Below, one piece after another: positions 46,176 through 55,083 of a stretch of 64,000 nt of DNA. Numbering within the stretch: position 1 is the first letter of the stretch; every line of letters starts with the position of its first letter. The notes under the pieces were generated by a model. The model was not told the DNA's origin, made no database searches, and worked only from the letters and a program-made list of their open reading frames with translations. Source of the stretch: Pseudomonas koreensis (GTDB lineage: Bacteria > Pseudomonadota > Gammaproteobacteria > Pseudomonadales > Pseudomonadaceae). Location: assembly GCF_025447595.1 (NCBI RefSeq), contig NZ_JAOEJU010000014.1, positions 62,001 through 126,000 of the forward strand, in the 5' to 3' direction. Both the position numbers and the translations under genes were made by a program.

Positions 46176-47251
46176 AAGGCTAGATCCTCAGGTGTGAATG
46201 TCATCTTGAATGAACGATACGGAGCGAAATCGCTCGGCTTCATTCCCTGCATTTCCGTCAAACGTCCAATATTCTTGACCGCTGCCACTGCCGACGCATC
46301 GAACGGACCGTCGCCACTGGACTTGGCCACGCTGACCGAAGTCACCGTACCGTCCGGCAACATGCCGATCTGCAGTACAACCGTCATGCCTTTGCGTGCC
46401 GAAGGTGGACGTGCCCAGCCTTCCGCTGCCCGCGCACGAATCAGGTCATCGAAACTGCCCGCGACTTCATCGCCCTGCTCATCGGCCAAGGCCTGCTGGC
46501 GCTGCGGCGTGTCGGAAAGCAAATCTGCCAGGGCCTGAGCCTTTTTGTCTTCGGCGGATTTACGTGCCGCGTCCTGCGCTTTCTTCTTCGCAGCATCGGC
46601 AGCAGCTTTCTTCTTCGCGTCTTCGGCGACTTTCTTCTTCGCCTCTTCAGCTTCAGCTTTCTTCTTGGCGTCTTCGGCGGCTTTCTTCTTCGCGTCTTCG
46701 ACGATCTTCTTCTTGGCTTCTTCAGCGGCCGCTTTCTTGGCCTCTTCTTCAGCAGCCTTCTTGGCTTCTTCTTCGGCTTTCTTCTTGGCTATATCAGCCA
46801 ATTGTTTCTCTTCTGCCTTCTTGGCTTCGGCGGCTTTCTTCGCGTCGTCGGCTTTCTTGGCTTCATCAGCCTTCTTCGCCTCGTCCGCTTTCTTCGCCTC
46901 ATCGGCCTTCTTGGCTTCCTCGGCCTTTTGAGCCGCTTCTTCTTTCTTTTGTTCCGCAGCCTTCACCGCTTCCTGCTCGACCTTTTTCTGCTCCATCTGC
47001 TCGACTTCGGTCTGGCGCGCGGCGGATTTCTTCGCCTCACCCGCAATCTTCTGATTGGTCTGGGTGGTTGCCTGACTTTTCGATTTCAGCTGGTACAGGG
47101 TCGCCTGGACAATCGGCTTGGCCGGCGGCAGCTCCGGGGTCAGGGCGAAACTGACGAACAGCATGCCGAACACCAGCACGTGCAAGCCAATCGCCCAGAC
47201 ACTAGGCCAGAAGTAGCTTTCCGAGGCGGACGGCTCTCGCTGTTGCTGCAT
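46172..47251 (-). CDS. tolA: Cell envelope integrity protein TolA
   Basis: This 359-residue protein spans the periplasm and joins TolQR to Pal/TolB. It has one N-terminal TM helix (VWAIGLHVLVFGMLFVSFAL) and a long central coiled coil rich in Lys, Ala and Glu (about 80-240) with near-identical heptad-like EAKKAD repeats at residues 115-145. A C-terminal TonB-like domain has GMTVVLQIGMLPDGTVTSVSVAKSSGDGPFDASAVAAV. The start codon shares one base with the tolR stop. Confidence 0.95.
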   Translation of the reverse strand: MQQQREPSASESYFWPSVWAIGLHVLVFGMLFVSFALTPELPPAKPIVQATLYQLKSKSQATTQTNQKIAGEAKKSAARQTEVEQMEQKKVEQEAVKAAEQKKEEAAQKAEEAKKADEAKKADEAKKADEAKKADDAKKAAEAKKAEEKQLADIAKKKAEEEAKKAAEEEAKKAAAEEAKKKIVEDAKKKAAEDAKKKAEAEEAKKKVAEDAKKKAAADAAKKKAQDAARKSAEDKKAQALADLLSDTPQRQQALADEQGDEVAGSFDDLIRARAAEGWARPPSARKGMTVVLQIGMLPDGTVTSVSVAKSSGDGPFDASAVAAVKNIGRLTEMQGMKPSDFAPYRSFKMTFTPEDLAL

Positions 47252-47712
47252 CAGGGCGCCTCGGTGATCAAGCCAACGTTACCGACCCCGGCTTTCTGCA
47301 ACCCGCCCATGGCGCCCATGACGGAGCCATAATCGACGGACTTGTCGCCACGGATGAAGACCTGGGTACGTTTGCCGCCTTCAGTGCCGGCGCGAATGAT
47401 CTTGGTCACCGCGTCGGTCATCTGTGGCAGGGTCATGGCCCGGTCCTGCTGCTTCTCGGTGTCGACTTCGCTGCCAAGGTTCCAGTAGTAGGTCTTGTCC
47501 GACTTGATCGAAATGGTCAGCACCTGGGTGTTGTTGTCCTGCGGCAAGGCTTCGCTGGAAACCTTGGGCAGATCCACTTTCACGCCCTGATTGAGCATCG
47601 GCGCAGTCACCATGAAGATGACCAGCAGCACCAGCATCACGTCGATGTAAGGCACTACGTTCATCTCGGCGACCGGCTTGCGCTTGTGTCGGGCTCGAGT
47701 GATTAAAGCCAT
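47251..47712 (-). CDS. tolR: Proton-driven motor component TolR
   Basis: This 153-residue ExbD/TolR protein has an N-terminal TM helix (VVPYIDVMLVLLVIFMVTAPML) with the proton-carrying Asp in YIDVMLVL and a periplasmic domain. It uses proton flow with TolQ to energise TolA. It lies 14 nt after tolQ and touches tolA. Confidence 0.96.
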   Translation of the reverse strand: MALITRARHKRKPVAEMNVVPYIDVMLVLLVIFMVTAPMLNQGVKVDLPKVSSEALPQDNNTQVLTISIKSDKTYYWNLGSEVDTEKQQDRAMTLPQMTDAVTKIIRAGTEGGKRTQVFIRGDKSVDYGSVMGAMGGLQKAGVGNVGLITEAP

Positions 47713-47726
47713 CGGGAAATACCTGC

Positions 47727-48422
47727 TTATTCTTCGCTGGTGTGCACTTTGCGGTGCAGGATCGCCTGGAATTCATCGGCGAAGGTGTAGTAGCGGCTCA
47801 GCAAGGTTTCGCTGCGGGCAGAGAAACGGTTGTAAGCGATAACGGCCGGGATCGCGGCGAACAGACCGATCGCAGTGGCGATCAGGGCTTCGGCGATACC
47901 CGGTGCCACGGTAGCCAGGGTTGCTTGTTGAGCGCTGGCCAGACCACGAAAGGAGTTCATGATCCCCCAGACGGTACCGAACAGACCGATGTACGGGCTG
48001 ACGGAACCTACGGTGGCGAGGAACGGCAGGCTCTGCTCGAGCTTTTCTTCTTCGCGGGAGATGGCGACGCGCATGGCACGGGCCACACCTTCCATCACCG
48101 CTTCAGGGTCGACGCCTGGCTGCTGACGCAGACGGGAGAACTCCTTGAAGCCGGCACGGAAGATCTGCTCGACACCCGAATCCGGGTCCGGGTTGCTGCC
48201 GGCCTGACGGTAGAGTTTGGACAGGTCGATACCCGACCAGAAGCGCTCCTCGAAGCTCTCCAGGGCACGTCGACCGGCGCGCAGCAGGTTGCTGCGCTGA
48301 AAGATCATGATCCATGAGGTCACCGATGCGGCTACCAGGGTCAACATTACCAACTGCACCACGATGCTGGCATTGCTGACCAGGCTCCACATGGAGGAAT
48401 GGTCGACGACGTTAGCTTCCAC
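47727..48422 (-). CDS. tolQ: Proton-driven motor component TolQ
   Basis: This 231-residue MotA/TolQ/ExbB protein has three TM helices (near 18-40, 140-160 and 172-195), including LATVGSVSPYIGLFGTVWGIMNSF. The start is GTG at 48422 with AGGAG 7 nt upstream, giving MEANVVDHSSMWSLVSN as in P. aeruginosa. It overlaps the ybgC end by 11 nt. Confidence 0.97.
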   Translation of the reverse strand: MEANVVDHSSMWSLVSNASIVVQLVMLTLVAASVTSWIMIFQRSNLLRAGRRALESFEERFWSGIDLSKLYRQAGSNPDPDSGVEQIFRAGFKEFSRLRQQPGVDPEAVMEGVARAMRVAISREEEKLEQSLPFLATVGSVSPYIGLFGTVWGIMNSFRGLASAQQATLATVAPGIAEALIATAIGLFAAIPAVIAYNRFSARSETLLSRYYTFADEFQAILHRKVHTSEE

Positions 48423-48879
48423 GCTTTATCTCCTGCTTTGAGTGTGTACCCGTGCCGACCGCGTCGGCAAAGGCCGCACGCAGGTCTTCGGGAAGGGCCC
48501 GGGGTTTCAAACTGTTAGTGCGCACACAGGCCACCAGAAACTGCCCTTCGCAGAGCAGCACATTATCCGTTGCCCGCCTGACCTGCTGTCGAAAGCGCAG
48601 GCTGGCACGGTTCAATTCGATTACATCAGCGCTTACCAGAAGCTCGTCGTCCAGTCGCGCCGGCGCGTGATAACGCGCTTCGCTGGAATGCACGACGAAC
48701 AACAGGTCCTCCCCTGCCAGCGCCGACTGGGCAAAGCCCAGCTCCCGGAGCCGCTCGGTTCGAGCCCGTTCCATAAACTTGAGGTAATTAACGTAATACA
48801 CGATGCCGCCCGCATCGGTGTCCTCGTAATAAACGCGACAACGATGTGCGAACGGCTCAAGCCCGTTTTGCGCGCGCAT
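48412..48879 (-). CDS. ybgC: Tol-Pal-associated acyl-CoA thioesterase
   Basis: This 155-residue hot-dog-fold thioesterase hydrolyses acyl-CoA thioesters. It carries the 4HBT family site RVYYEDTDAGGIVYYVNYLKFMERAR, with the active Asp in EDTD. It opens the tol-pal operon and overlaps tolQ. A role in phospholipid metabolism at the envelope is suggested by its constant linkage with tol genes. Confidence 0.94.
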   Translation of the reverse strand: MRAQNGLEPFAHRCRVYYEDTDAGGIVYYVNYLKFMERARTERLRELGFAQSALAGEDLLFVVHSSEARYHAPARLDDELLVSADVIELNRASLRFRQQVRRATDNVLLCEGQFLVACVRTNSLKPRALPEDLRAAFADAVGTGTHSKQEIKRGS

Positions 48880-49006
48880 ACTCTAGTGCTTACTCCTCGG
48901 GTTGCCAATCCGGCCAGGCAACTGTTTTTCATTGTTCAAAGGCTTTACCGCAAAAGTACCGTCCTGAGACAGTACAAATGCTGAATAAATCGCCAAAAAA
49001 TGTGTA

Positions 49007-50068
49007 TCAATCGTCCACGGCATCGAGAAACTCGTCTACCACGGGCATCTCGCCCATTCGTGTCGGAATGTTTAAACCAAAATGCAGGTAAGCGTGGCGG
49101 GTAACCACCCTGCCCCGCGGTGTCCGCATGATGTAACCCTGCTGAATCAGGTACGGCTCGAGCACGTCTTCAATGGTGTGGCGTTCTTCGCTGATCGCCG
49201 CCGCCAGACTGTCGATGCCCACCGGGCCGCCATCGAACTTCTCGATCATGGTCAACAGCAGACGTCGGTCCTGATGATCGAAACCATGCTCGTCGACATC
49301 CAGCAGATTCAGCGCCAGGTCGGCAACGGATTTGGTGATGTGCCCCTTGGCCCGGACTTCGGCAAAGTCCCGCACCCGGCGCAATAGCCGGTTGGCGATC
49401 CGCGGCGTGCCCCGGGCGCGGCGGGCGATCTCGAAAGAGCCTTCCGGATCGAGCGGCAGGCCCAGAATATTGGCCGAGCGGCTGACGATCGTCGCCAGAT
49501 CAGCAGTGCTGTAGAACTCGAGACGCTGGACGATACCGAAACGGTCGCGCAACGGGTTGGTCAGCATGCCAGCCCGCGTAGTAGCGCCAACCAGCGTGAA
49601 CGGCGGCAAATCGAGCTTGATCGAACGCGCCGCCGGCCCCTCACCGATCATGATATCGAGCTGGAAATCTTCCATCGCCGGGTACAGCACTTCTTCCACG
49701 ATTGGCGACAGACGATGGATTTCATCGATAAACAGCACATCGTGCGGCTCAAGATTGGTCAACAGCGCCGCCAGATCCCCCGGACGTTCCAGCACCGGAC
49801 CGGAAGTGCTCTTGATCGACACACCCATTTCCTGGGCGATGATATTCGCCAGCGTGGTTTTACCCAGCCCCGGCGGACCGAAGATCAGGGTGTGGTCGAG
49901 GGATTCGCTACGGCCACGGGCGGCCTGGATAAATAGTTCCATCTGCTCGCGAACGGTCGGCTGGCCGATGTATTCGGCCAGGCTGACGGGACGTATCGCC
50001 CGATCCTGGACTTCTTCGCGCTCACGCGGACTGTGCGTGGCGGCGATCAGACGATCAGCTTCAATCAC
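49007..50068 (-). CDS. ruvB: Holliday junction branch migration helicase RuvB
   Basis: This 353-residue AAA+ motor drives branch migration with RuvA. It has Walker A FGPPGLGKTTLANIIA, Walker B VLFIDEIHRLS, the sensor region VGATTRAGML and a C-terminal winged helix (PYLIQQGYIMRTPRGRVVTRHAYLHFGL). The start is GTG at 50068, immediately after the ruvA TAA with no gap. Confidence 0.97.
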   Translation of the reverse strand: MIEADRLIAATHSPREREEVQDRAIRPVSLAEYIGQPTVREQMELFIQAARGRSESLDHTLIFGPPGLGKTTLANIIAQEMGVSIKSTSGPVLERPGDLAALLTNLEPHDVLFIDEIHRLSPIVEEVLYPAMEDFQLDIMIGEGPAARSIKLDLPPFTLVGATTRAGMLTNPLRDRFGIVQRLEFYSTADLATIVSRSANILGLPLDPEGSFEIARRARGTPRIANRLLRRVRDFAEVRAKGHITKSVADLALNLLDVDEHGFDHQDRRLLLTMIEKFDGGPVGIDSLAAAISEERHTIEDVLEPYLIQQGYIMRTPRGRVVTRHAYLHFGLNIPTRMGEMPVVDEFLDAVDD

Positions 50069-50677
50069 TTAAATCATTCCCTTCAGGGCGCGTCGAATCA
50101 TGTCTTCGCTGCTCAGGCCTTTCTCTTTGATCGCGGAAATTGCCTTGCTCGCTTCCTGTGGCTTGTAGCCCAGGGAAATCAGCGCGCTGACCGCATCGTT
50201 CTCGGCGGTGTTGACCGGCGCCGGGCCGTCCGGCTGGTTTGGTACCAGGGCGAACATGGCCGGCGAGGTTTCCCAGGCCTTGAAGCGATCCTTGAGTTCG
50301 ACCAGCAGGCGCTCGGCAGTTTTCTTGCCCACACCCGGCACCTTGGTCAGCGCCGAGGTGTCCTGGGATTGCACGCAGCGAATCAGTTCGTCGACTTCCA
50401 GACTCGACATCAAGGCCAGGGCCAGTTTCGGCCCCACACCATTGAGACGGATCAACTCGCGAAAAAAGTCTCGCTCACGCTTGCCGGCAAAACCATAGAG
50501 TAACTGCGCGTCTTCACGTACGACCAAATGGGTGTGCAGGGTCAGCGGTTCACCGACCGACGGCAGACGATAAAGGGTGGTCATGGGCACTTCCAGCTCA
50601 TACCCGAGGCCGTTTACATCCAGAATCAGGTGCGGCGGCTGTTTCTCAGCCAGAGTGCCGCGCAAGCGTCCAATCAC
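50069..50677 (-). CDS. ruvA: Holliday junction DNA-binding protein RuvA
   Basis: This 202-residue protein tetramerises on Holliday junctions. It has an N-terminal OB fold (MIGRLRGTLAEKQPPHLILDVNGLGYELEVP), two helix-hairpin-helix motifs (LNGVGPKLALAL and VPGVGKKTAERLLVEL) and a RuvB-contacting C-terminal domain (SALISLGYKPQEASKAISAI). The start is GTG. It lies 114 nt after ruvC. Confidence 0.97.
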   Translation of the reverse strand: MIGRLRGTLAEKQPPHLILDVNGLGYELEVPMTTLYRLPSVGEPLTLHTHLVVREDAQLLYGFAGKRERDFFRELIRLNGVGPKLALALMSSLEVDELIRCVQSQDTSALTKVPGVGKKTAERLLVELKDRFKAWETSPAMFALVPNQPDGPAPVNTAENDAVSALISLGYKPQEASKAISAIKEKGLSSEDMIRRALKGMI

Positions 50678-50791
50678 GTTTCAGATCCTTGAGCGTTGGC
50701 CAGCCGTGGGCTGGCGACCGACAAAACATGGATTTACGGCCGACGACCCAGGCGCGAAATCCACATTCCGTGAAATTGACTGCTGATGCTA

Positions 50792-51316
50792 TCAGAGACG
50801 CAGGCGCCCGCCACGACTGCGTGCCGTTCCCAAGCCGTGCGGCAACAGACTGGAGCGTGTGTGGGCGTGACAAATGGCAATCGCCAGGGCATCCGATGCG
50901 TCGATTTGCGGTTTGCTGGTCAGCTTGAGCATATGCATGACCATCATCTGCACCTGCTCCTTATTGGCCGCACCGGTTCCCACCACGGCCTGCTTGACCT
51001 GGGTGGCCGTGTACTCGGCAATCTCCAGGCTTTCTTCGGCGCCGGCAACGATAGCGGCCCCCCGGGCCTGCCCGAGCTTGAGCGCCGAATCGGCGTTTTT
51101 CGCCATGAACACCTTTTCGATGCCCATGGTGACCGGGCCGTAGGTCTGGATGATTTCCCGCACGCCGCGATAGACGATCTGCAACCGCTCATGCAGCTCG
51201 CCGGCACCGGTGCGGATGCAGCCCGAAGCCACGTAGACGCAGCCGCGCCCGGTATCGCGTACCACGCCGTAACCGGTAATGCGCGAACCGGGGTCGATAC
51301 CAAGAATTAAAGTCAT
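50792..51316 (-). CDS. ruvC: Holliday junction resolvase RuvC
   Basis: This 174-residue endonuclease cuts Holliday junctions. It starts MTLILGIDPGSRITGYGVV with the first catalytic Asp in GIDPG and has GIEKVFMAKNADSALKLGQARG. DASDALAIAICHAH carries the last acidic residues. I chose the ATG at 51316, since residues further upstream are not conserved. It heads the ruvCAB group. Confidence 0.97.
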   Translation of the reverse strand: MTLILGIDPGSRITGYGVVRDTGRGCVYVASGCIRTGAGELHERLQIVYRGVREIIQTYGPVTMGIEKVFMAKNADSALKLGQARGAAIVAGAEESLEIAEYTATQVKQAVVGTGAANKEQVQMMVMHMLKLTSKPQIDASDALAIAICHAHTRSSLLPHGLGTARSRGGRLRL

Positions 51317-51347
51317 AAGCCTGCTGGTTCGAAAAAACACAAAAACA

Positions 51348-51402
51348 AATGTGGGAGATTCCGTGCTTGAGGGGAAGCCTCAAACACGGAATCTCCCACA
51401 TT
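51348..51402. repeat. 55-nt near-perfect inverted repeat between yebC and ruvC
   Basis: An 18-nt outer arm, AATGTGGGAGATTCCGTG, pairs perfectly with its inverse. After a single mismatch an inner TTGAGG/CCTCAA pairs around a 5-nt loop. It keeps the GTGGGAG head of the REP family but not its core. Confidence 0.85.
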
Positions 51403-51417
51403 GAATCGTAGTCGCTC

Positions 51418-52164
51418 TTAACCGAGCTGAGCGGCCACGTCTTCCGGAATGTCAGCGTTGGAGTAGACGTTCTGCACATCGTCCAGGTCTTCCAGCATGT
51501 CGATCAGCTTGAGCACCTTCTCCGCACCCTCCAGATCCAGTTCGGCGCTGGTGGTCGGCTGCATGACGATTTCCGCGTCATCGCCCTTGAAACCAGCGGC
51601 CTCCAGGGCATTGCGTACCGCGTAGAAACTGGTGAACGAGGTGAACACGTCGATCGAGCCGTCTTCGTGACTGACCACGTCGTCGGCATCGGCTTCCAGC
51701 GCCGCTTCCGTCAGTGCGTCTTCATCGACGCCTGGCGCAAAGCTGATCTGTCCCTTGCGTTCGAACAGATAGGCTACCGAGCCGTCGGTACCGAGGTTGC
51801 CGCCACACTTGCTGAACGCGTGGCGCACGGCCGCTGCGGTACGGTTGCGGTTGTCGGTCATGCACTCGACCATCACCGCCACGCCGCCCGGGCCGTAACC
51901 TTCGTAGGTCAGTTCTTCAACGTTGTCGGCTTCAGTCGCACCGGCGCCACGAGCCACGGCACGGTCGATGATGTCCCGACTCATGTTGGCGCCCAGCGCC
52001 TTGTCCAGTGCCAGACGCAGACGCGGGTTGGAGCCCGGATCACCGCCGCCCTGACGGGCCGCCACGGTCAGTTCGCGGATCCACTTGGTGAAGATCTTGC
52101 CTCTCTTGGCATCCTGGCGTTCTTTGCGGTGCTTGATGTTCGCCCACTTGGAATGACCTGCCAT
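51418..52164 (-). CDS. yebC: YebC/PmpR family transcriptional regulator
   Basis: This 248-residue protein begins MAGHSKWANIKHRKERQDAKRGKIFTKWIREL and has GYGPGGVAVMVECMTDNRNRTAAAVRHAF, both hallmarks of the family. The P. aeruginosa member at the same locus (PmpR, PA0964) represses the pqsR quorum-sensing promoter, and related proteins aid translation of polyproline stretches. The ATG at 52164 is the conserved start. It is upstream of ruvC and downstream of aspS, as in P. aeruginosa. Confidence 0.95.
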   Translation of the reverse strand: MAGHSKWANIKHRKERQDAKRGKIFTKWIRELTVAARQGGGDPGSNPRLRLALDKALGANMSRDIIDRAVARGAGATEADNVEELTYEGYGPGGVAVMVECMTDNRNRTAAAVRHAFSKCGGNLGTDGSVAYLFERKGQISFAPGVDEDALTEAALEADADDVVSHEDGSIDVFTSFTSFYAVRNALEAAGFKGDDAEIVMQPTTSAELDLEGAEKVLKLIDMLEDLDDVQNVYSNADIPEDVAAQLG

Positions 52165-52250
52165 AACTCGCTCCGAATTCTCTTGAACAATGCCCGCCAT
52201 GCATTCGCATCGGCCAGCAAAAAAATCTTGTCTTCAATCACTGCAGAAAG

Positions 52251-52277
52251 AAAAAAGGCGCATCCGAAGATGCGCCT
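52251..52277 (-). terminator. Rho-independent terminator after aspS
   Basis: On the minus strand GGCGCATC-TTCG-GATGCGCC is followed by TTTTTT, with a stable UUCG tetraloop. yebC begins about 87 nt further and so needs its own promoter. Confidence 0.93.
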
Positions 52278-52288
52278 TCAGGCCCGTC

Positions 52289-54064
52289 TTACTCGGCCTT
52301 TGGCGTTTCGCGCAAACGAATGTGCAATTCGCGCAATGCCTTCGCATCCACCACACCCGGCGCCTGCGTCATCACGTCGGCAGCACTCTGGGTTTTCGGG
52401 AAGGCGATCACTTCACGGATCGACTGGGCACCGGTCATCAGCATCACCAGGCGGTCCAGACCGAAGGCCAGACCACCGTGCGGCGGCGCGCCGTATTTCA
52501 GGGCGTCGAGCAGGAAGCCGAACTTCTCTTCCTGTTCCGCTTCATTGATGCCCAGCAGACGGAACACCGCCTGTTGCATCTCTTTACGGTGGATACGGAT
52601 CGAACCGCCACCCAGCTCGGTGCCGTTCAGCACCATGTCGTAGGCACGGGACAGAGCGCCGGCCGGGTTGGCCTCCAGCTCTTCCGGCGAGCACTTCGGT
52701 GCGGTGAACGGGTGGTGCAGAGCCGAGAAGCTGCCGTCGTCGTTCTCTTCGAACATCGGGAAGTCAACAACCCACATCGGAGCCCATTCGCAGGTCAGCA
52801 GCTTCAGGTCGTGACCGAGCTTGATACGCAGCGCGCCCAGGGCTTCGCTGACGATCTTGGCCTTGTCGGCGCCGAAGAACACGATGTCGCCGTCAACTGC
52901 ACCAACGCGATCGAGGATCACGTTCAGGTTGGCTTCGGGAATGTTTTTCACGATCGGCGATTGCAGACCGTCAACACCGGCAGCGCGCTCGTTGACCTTG
53001 ATGTACGCCAGGCCCTTGGCACCGTAGATGCCGACGAACTTGGTGTAGTCGTCGATCTGCTTGCGCGGCATGCTCGCCCCGCCTGGAACACGCAGCGCAG
53101 CGATACGGCATTTCGGATCGTTGGCAGGGCCGCTGAAGACCTTGAAATCAACTTCTTTCAGCTGATCGGCCACGTCGACCAGTTCCAGCGGGTTACGCAG
53201 GTCTGGTTTGTCGGAACCGTAACGGCGCATGGCTTCTTCGAAGGTCATGTGCGGGAACTCGCCGAATTCCAGATCCAGCACTTCCTTGAACAGGTTGCGG
53301 ATCATGCCTTCGGTCAGGCCCATGATGTCTTTTTCGTCGAGGAAGCTGGTCTCGATGTCGATCTGAGTGAACTCAGGCTGACGGTCGGCACGCAGGTCTT
53401 CGTCGCGGAAGCACTTGGCGATCTGGTAGTAACGGTCGAAGCCGGCAACCATCAGCAGTTGCTTGAACAGCTGTGGCGATTGCGGCAGTGCGAAGAACGA
53501 ACCGGCGTGGGTACGGCTCGGTACGAGGTAGTCGCGCGCGCCTTCCGGAGTGGCGCGGGTCAGGATCGGCGTTTCGACGTCGAGGAAGCCGTTCTCGTCG
53601 AGGTAGCGGCGGATGCTGGTGGTCATGCGCGAACGCAGACGCAGCTTCTCGGCCATTTCCGGACGACGCAGGTCCAGGAAGCGATAGCGCAGACGGGTTT
53701 CTTCGCCGACGTCGGAGAACTCGTTCAGCGGGAACGGCGGGGTTTCCGATTCGTTCAGCACTTCCAGTTCGTAGCCCAGCACTTCGATCATGCCCGACGC
53801 CATGTTGGCGTTGGTGGCACCGGCGGGACGCAGACGCACCTTGCCGGTGATCTTCACGACGTATTCGCTGCGTACACGGTCGGCGGCGGCGAAGCTCTCG
53901 GCGCGATCCGGATCGAACACTACCTGGGCCAGACCGTCACGATCACGGATATCGAGGAAAATCACCCCGCCGTGGTCGCGACGACGGTGAACCCATCCGC
54001 AAAGGGTAATTTCCTGGCCTTCCAGGCTTTCGTTCAGTTGGCCGCAATAATGGCTGCGCATCAT
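52289..54064 (-). CDS. aspS: Aspartyl-tRNA synthetase
   Basis: This 591-residue class II synthetase has an N-terminal anticodon-binding OB fold (VTLCGWVHRRRDHGGVIFLDIRDRDGLAQVV), motif 2 (YYQIAKCFRDEDLRADRQPEFTQIDIE), a GAD insertion and motif 3 (HGGLAFGLDRLVMLM). Pseudomonas enzymes of this bacterial type are non-discriminating, charging tRNA-Asn for later amidation. That last point is family knowledge and is not visible here. Confidence 0.97.
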   Translation of the reverse strand: MMRSHYCGQLNESLEGQEITLCGWVHRRRDHGGVIFLDIRDRDGLAQVVFDPDRAESFAAADRVRSEYVVKITGKVRLRPAGATNANMASGMIEVLGYELEVLNESETPPFPLNEFSDVGEETRLRYRFLDLRRPEMAEKLRLRSRMTTSIRRYLDENGFLDVETPILTRATPEGARDYLVPSRTHAGSFFALPQSPQLFKQLLMVAGFDRYYQIAKCFRDEDLRADRQPEFTQIDIETSFLDEKDIMGLTEGMIRNLFKEVLDLEFGEFPHMTFEEAMRRYGSDKPDLRNPLELVDVADQLKEVDFKVFSGPANDPKCRIAALRVPGGASMPRKQIDDYTKFVGIYGAKGLAYIKVNERAAGVDGLQSPIVKNIPEANLNVILDRVGAVDGDIVFFGADKAKIVSEALGALRIKLGHDLKLLTCEWAPMWVVDFPMFEENDDGSFSALHHPFTAPKCSPEELEANPAGALSRAYDMVLNGTELGGGSIRIHRKEMQQAVFRLLGINEAEQEEKFGFLLDALKYGAPPHGGLAFGLDRLVMLMTGAQSIREVIAFPKTQSAADVMTQAPGVVDAKALRELHIRLRETPKAE

Positions 54065-54163
54065 GGTAGTGGTTCGCTTCTCGTAATTCGAAATTCGGTG
54101 GAGATCCCGTCGCCATCAAGCAACGCGGAATCTCACGCGTGTCGTTCGACCTGGGCCTGAACC

Positions 54164-54385
54164 CTAGTCAGATTTGTCGCCACCGGCCAGATTCTTCTTC
54201 GCGCCGGTCTTGAAATCGGTTTCGTACCAGCCGCTGCCGCTCAGGCGAAAGCCCGGCATGGACAGCTGCTTCTTGAGTTCCGGCGCCTGGCAGGCAGGGC
54301 AATCGACCAGTGGTGCGTCGCTGATCTTTTGAATGGCTTCCAACTGATGACCACAGGAAGCACATTGGTAATCGTACATCGGCAT
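54164..54385 (-). CDS. FmdB-family zinc ribbon protein
   Basis: This 73-residue protein has two zinc-binding pairs, YQCASCGHQLEA and VDCPACQAPEL, and the typical MPxFRLSGSGWYETDFK tail. It is annotated as a putative regulator in many genomes with no proven role. I chose the ATG at 54385 (MPMYDYQC), the conserved start. It lies directly upstream of aspS in the same orientation and may be co-transcribed with it. Confidence 0.92.
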   Translation of the reverse strand: MPMYDYQCASCGHQLEAIQKISDAPLVDCPACQAPELKKQLSMPGFRLSGSGWYETDFKTGAKKNLAGGDKSD

Positions 54386-54497
54386 GGGGTTGTCTCGGCA
54401 ATCAGATTGCCAGCACACGCAGGGCTGTGCGGCGAAAGAGCGGGATTATATCCATTAAATGCGGCCTGTGCAGCCGGAAGACTGCACAGACCGCCGG

Positions 54498-54845
54498 TCA
54501 GTGACACCCCCCGGCATTCATCGCAGAAGAATCCCGCAAACCGTGCACCACGCACACGACCCGAACCAGACCGCTGAAGTTTTTCACTCCGCCATGGCGC
54601 AGGTGTATCTCGCGATCAACACGGGACAGCAATGTGCCAACCGAACAACAATGATCCTCGGCCATCCGGCCAAGAATGTTCCAGTAAACCTGTTCCAGCC
54701 GCATACAGGTCGCGAATCCGTTCAGACGCACCGAACGGGACAATGGCCGGATCAACCCGATGTCGAACCCCTCGAGCAGCGTTCCAACGAACCTGTCTTG
54801 TTGCGAACCCACAGCGAAGTCACTTCGCCTGTCTACACCTTCCAT
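54498..54845 (-). CDS. RHH_4-type ribbon-helix-helix domain protein
   Basis: This 115-residue protein contains a segment typical of the ribbon-helix-helix RHH_4 family: SRSVRLNGFATCMRLEQVYWNILGRMAEDHCCSVGTLLSRVDREIHLRHG, then FSGLVRVVCVVHGL. Such proteins are probable DNA-binding regulators. The ATG at 54845 is preceded by AAGGAG, which supports real translation. The N-terminal 35 residues and last 15 are not recognisable. It is transcribed toward fmdB-aspS, and its target is unknown. Confidence 0.75.
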   Translation of the reverse strand: MEGVDRRSDFAVGSQQDRFVGTLLEGFDIGLIRPLSRSVRLNGFATCMRLEQVYWNILGRMAEDHCCSVGTLLSRVDREIHLRHGGVKNFSGLVRVVCVVHGLRDSSAMNAGGCH

Positions 54846-55083
54846 ATCGTTGACACTCCTTTGTCATTTCTGCGCCTGCTATCAAGGCAACGTCCTGTGA
54901 CCTCATTAAAAGCGCAGGCGCAAAGGTATATCCAGATGACTTTTTGACCATCCTCGTAGGATAAGCCAACGCGTAAAGGAGGATTTCTGGAACGGCGGCT
55001 GCGCCCCTCGCTTACAGCAACCGCGAAAGGGCGTGCCAGAAAAAAGAGTGGCGCACGACCCAGGCGTCGTGCGGCTCCCGTTA

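Noticed and set aside
46545..46960. Repetitive tract in tolA considered as a tandem-repeat locus or assembly artefact
   Set aside because: The EAKKAD-type repeats encode the normal TolA coiled coil and stay in frame throughout.
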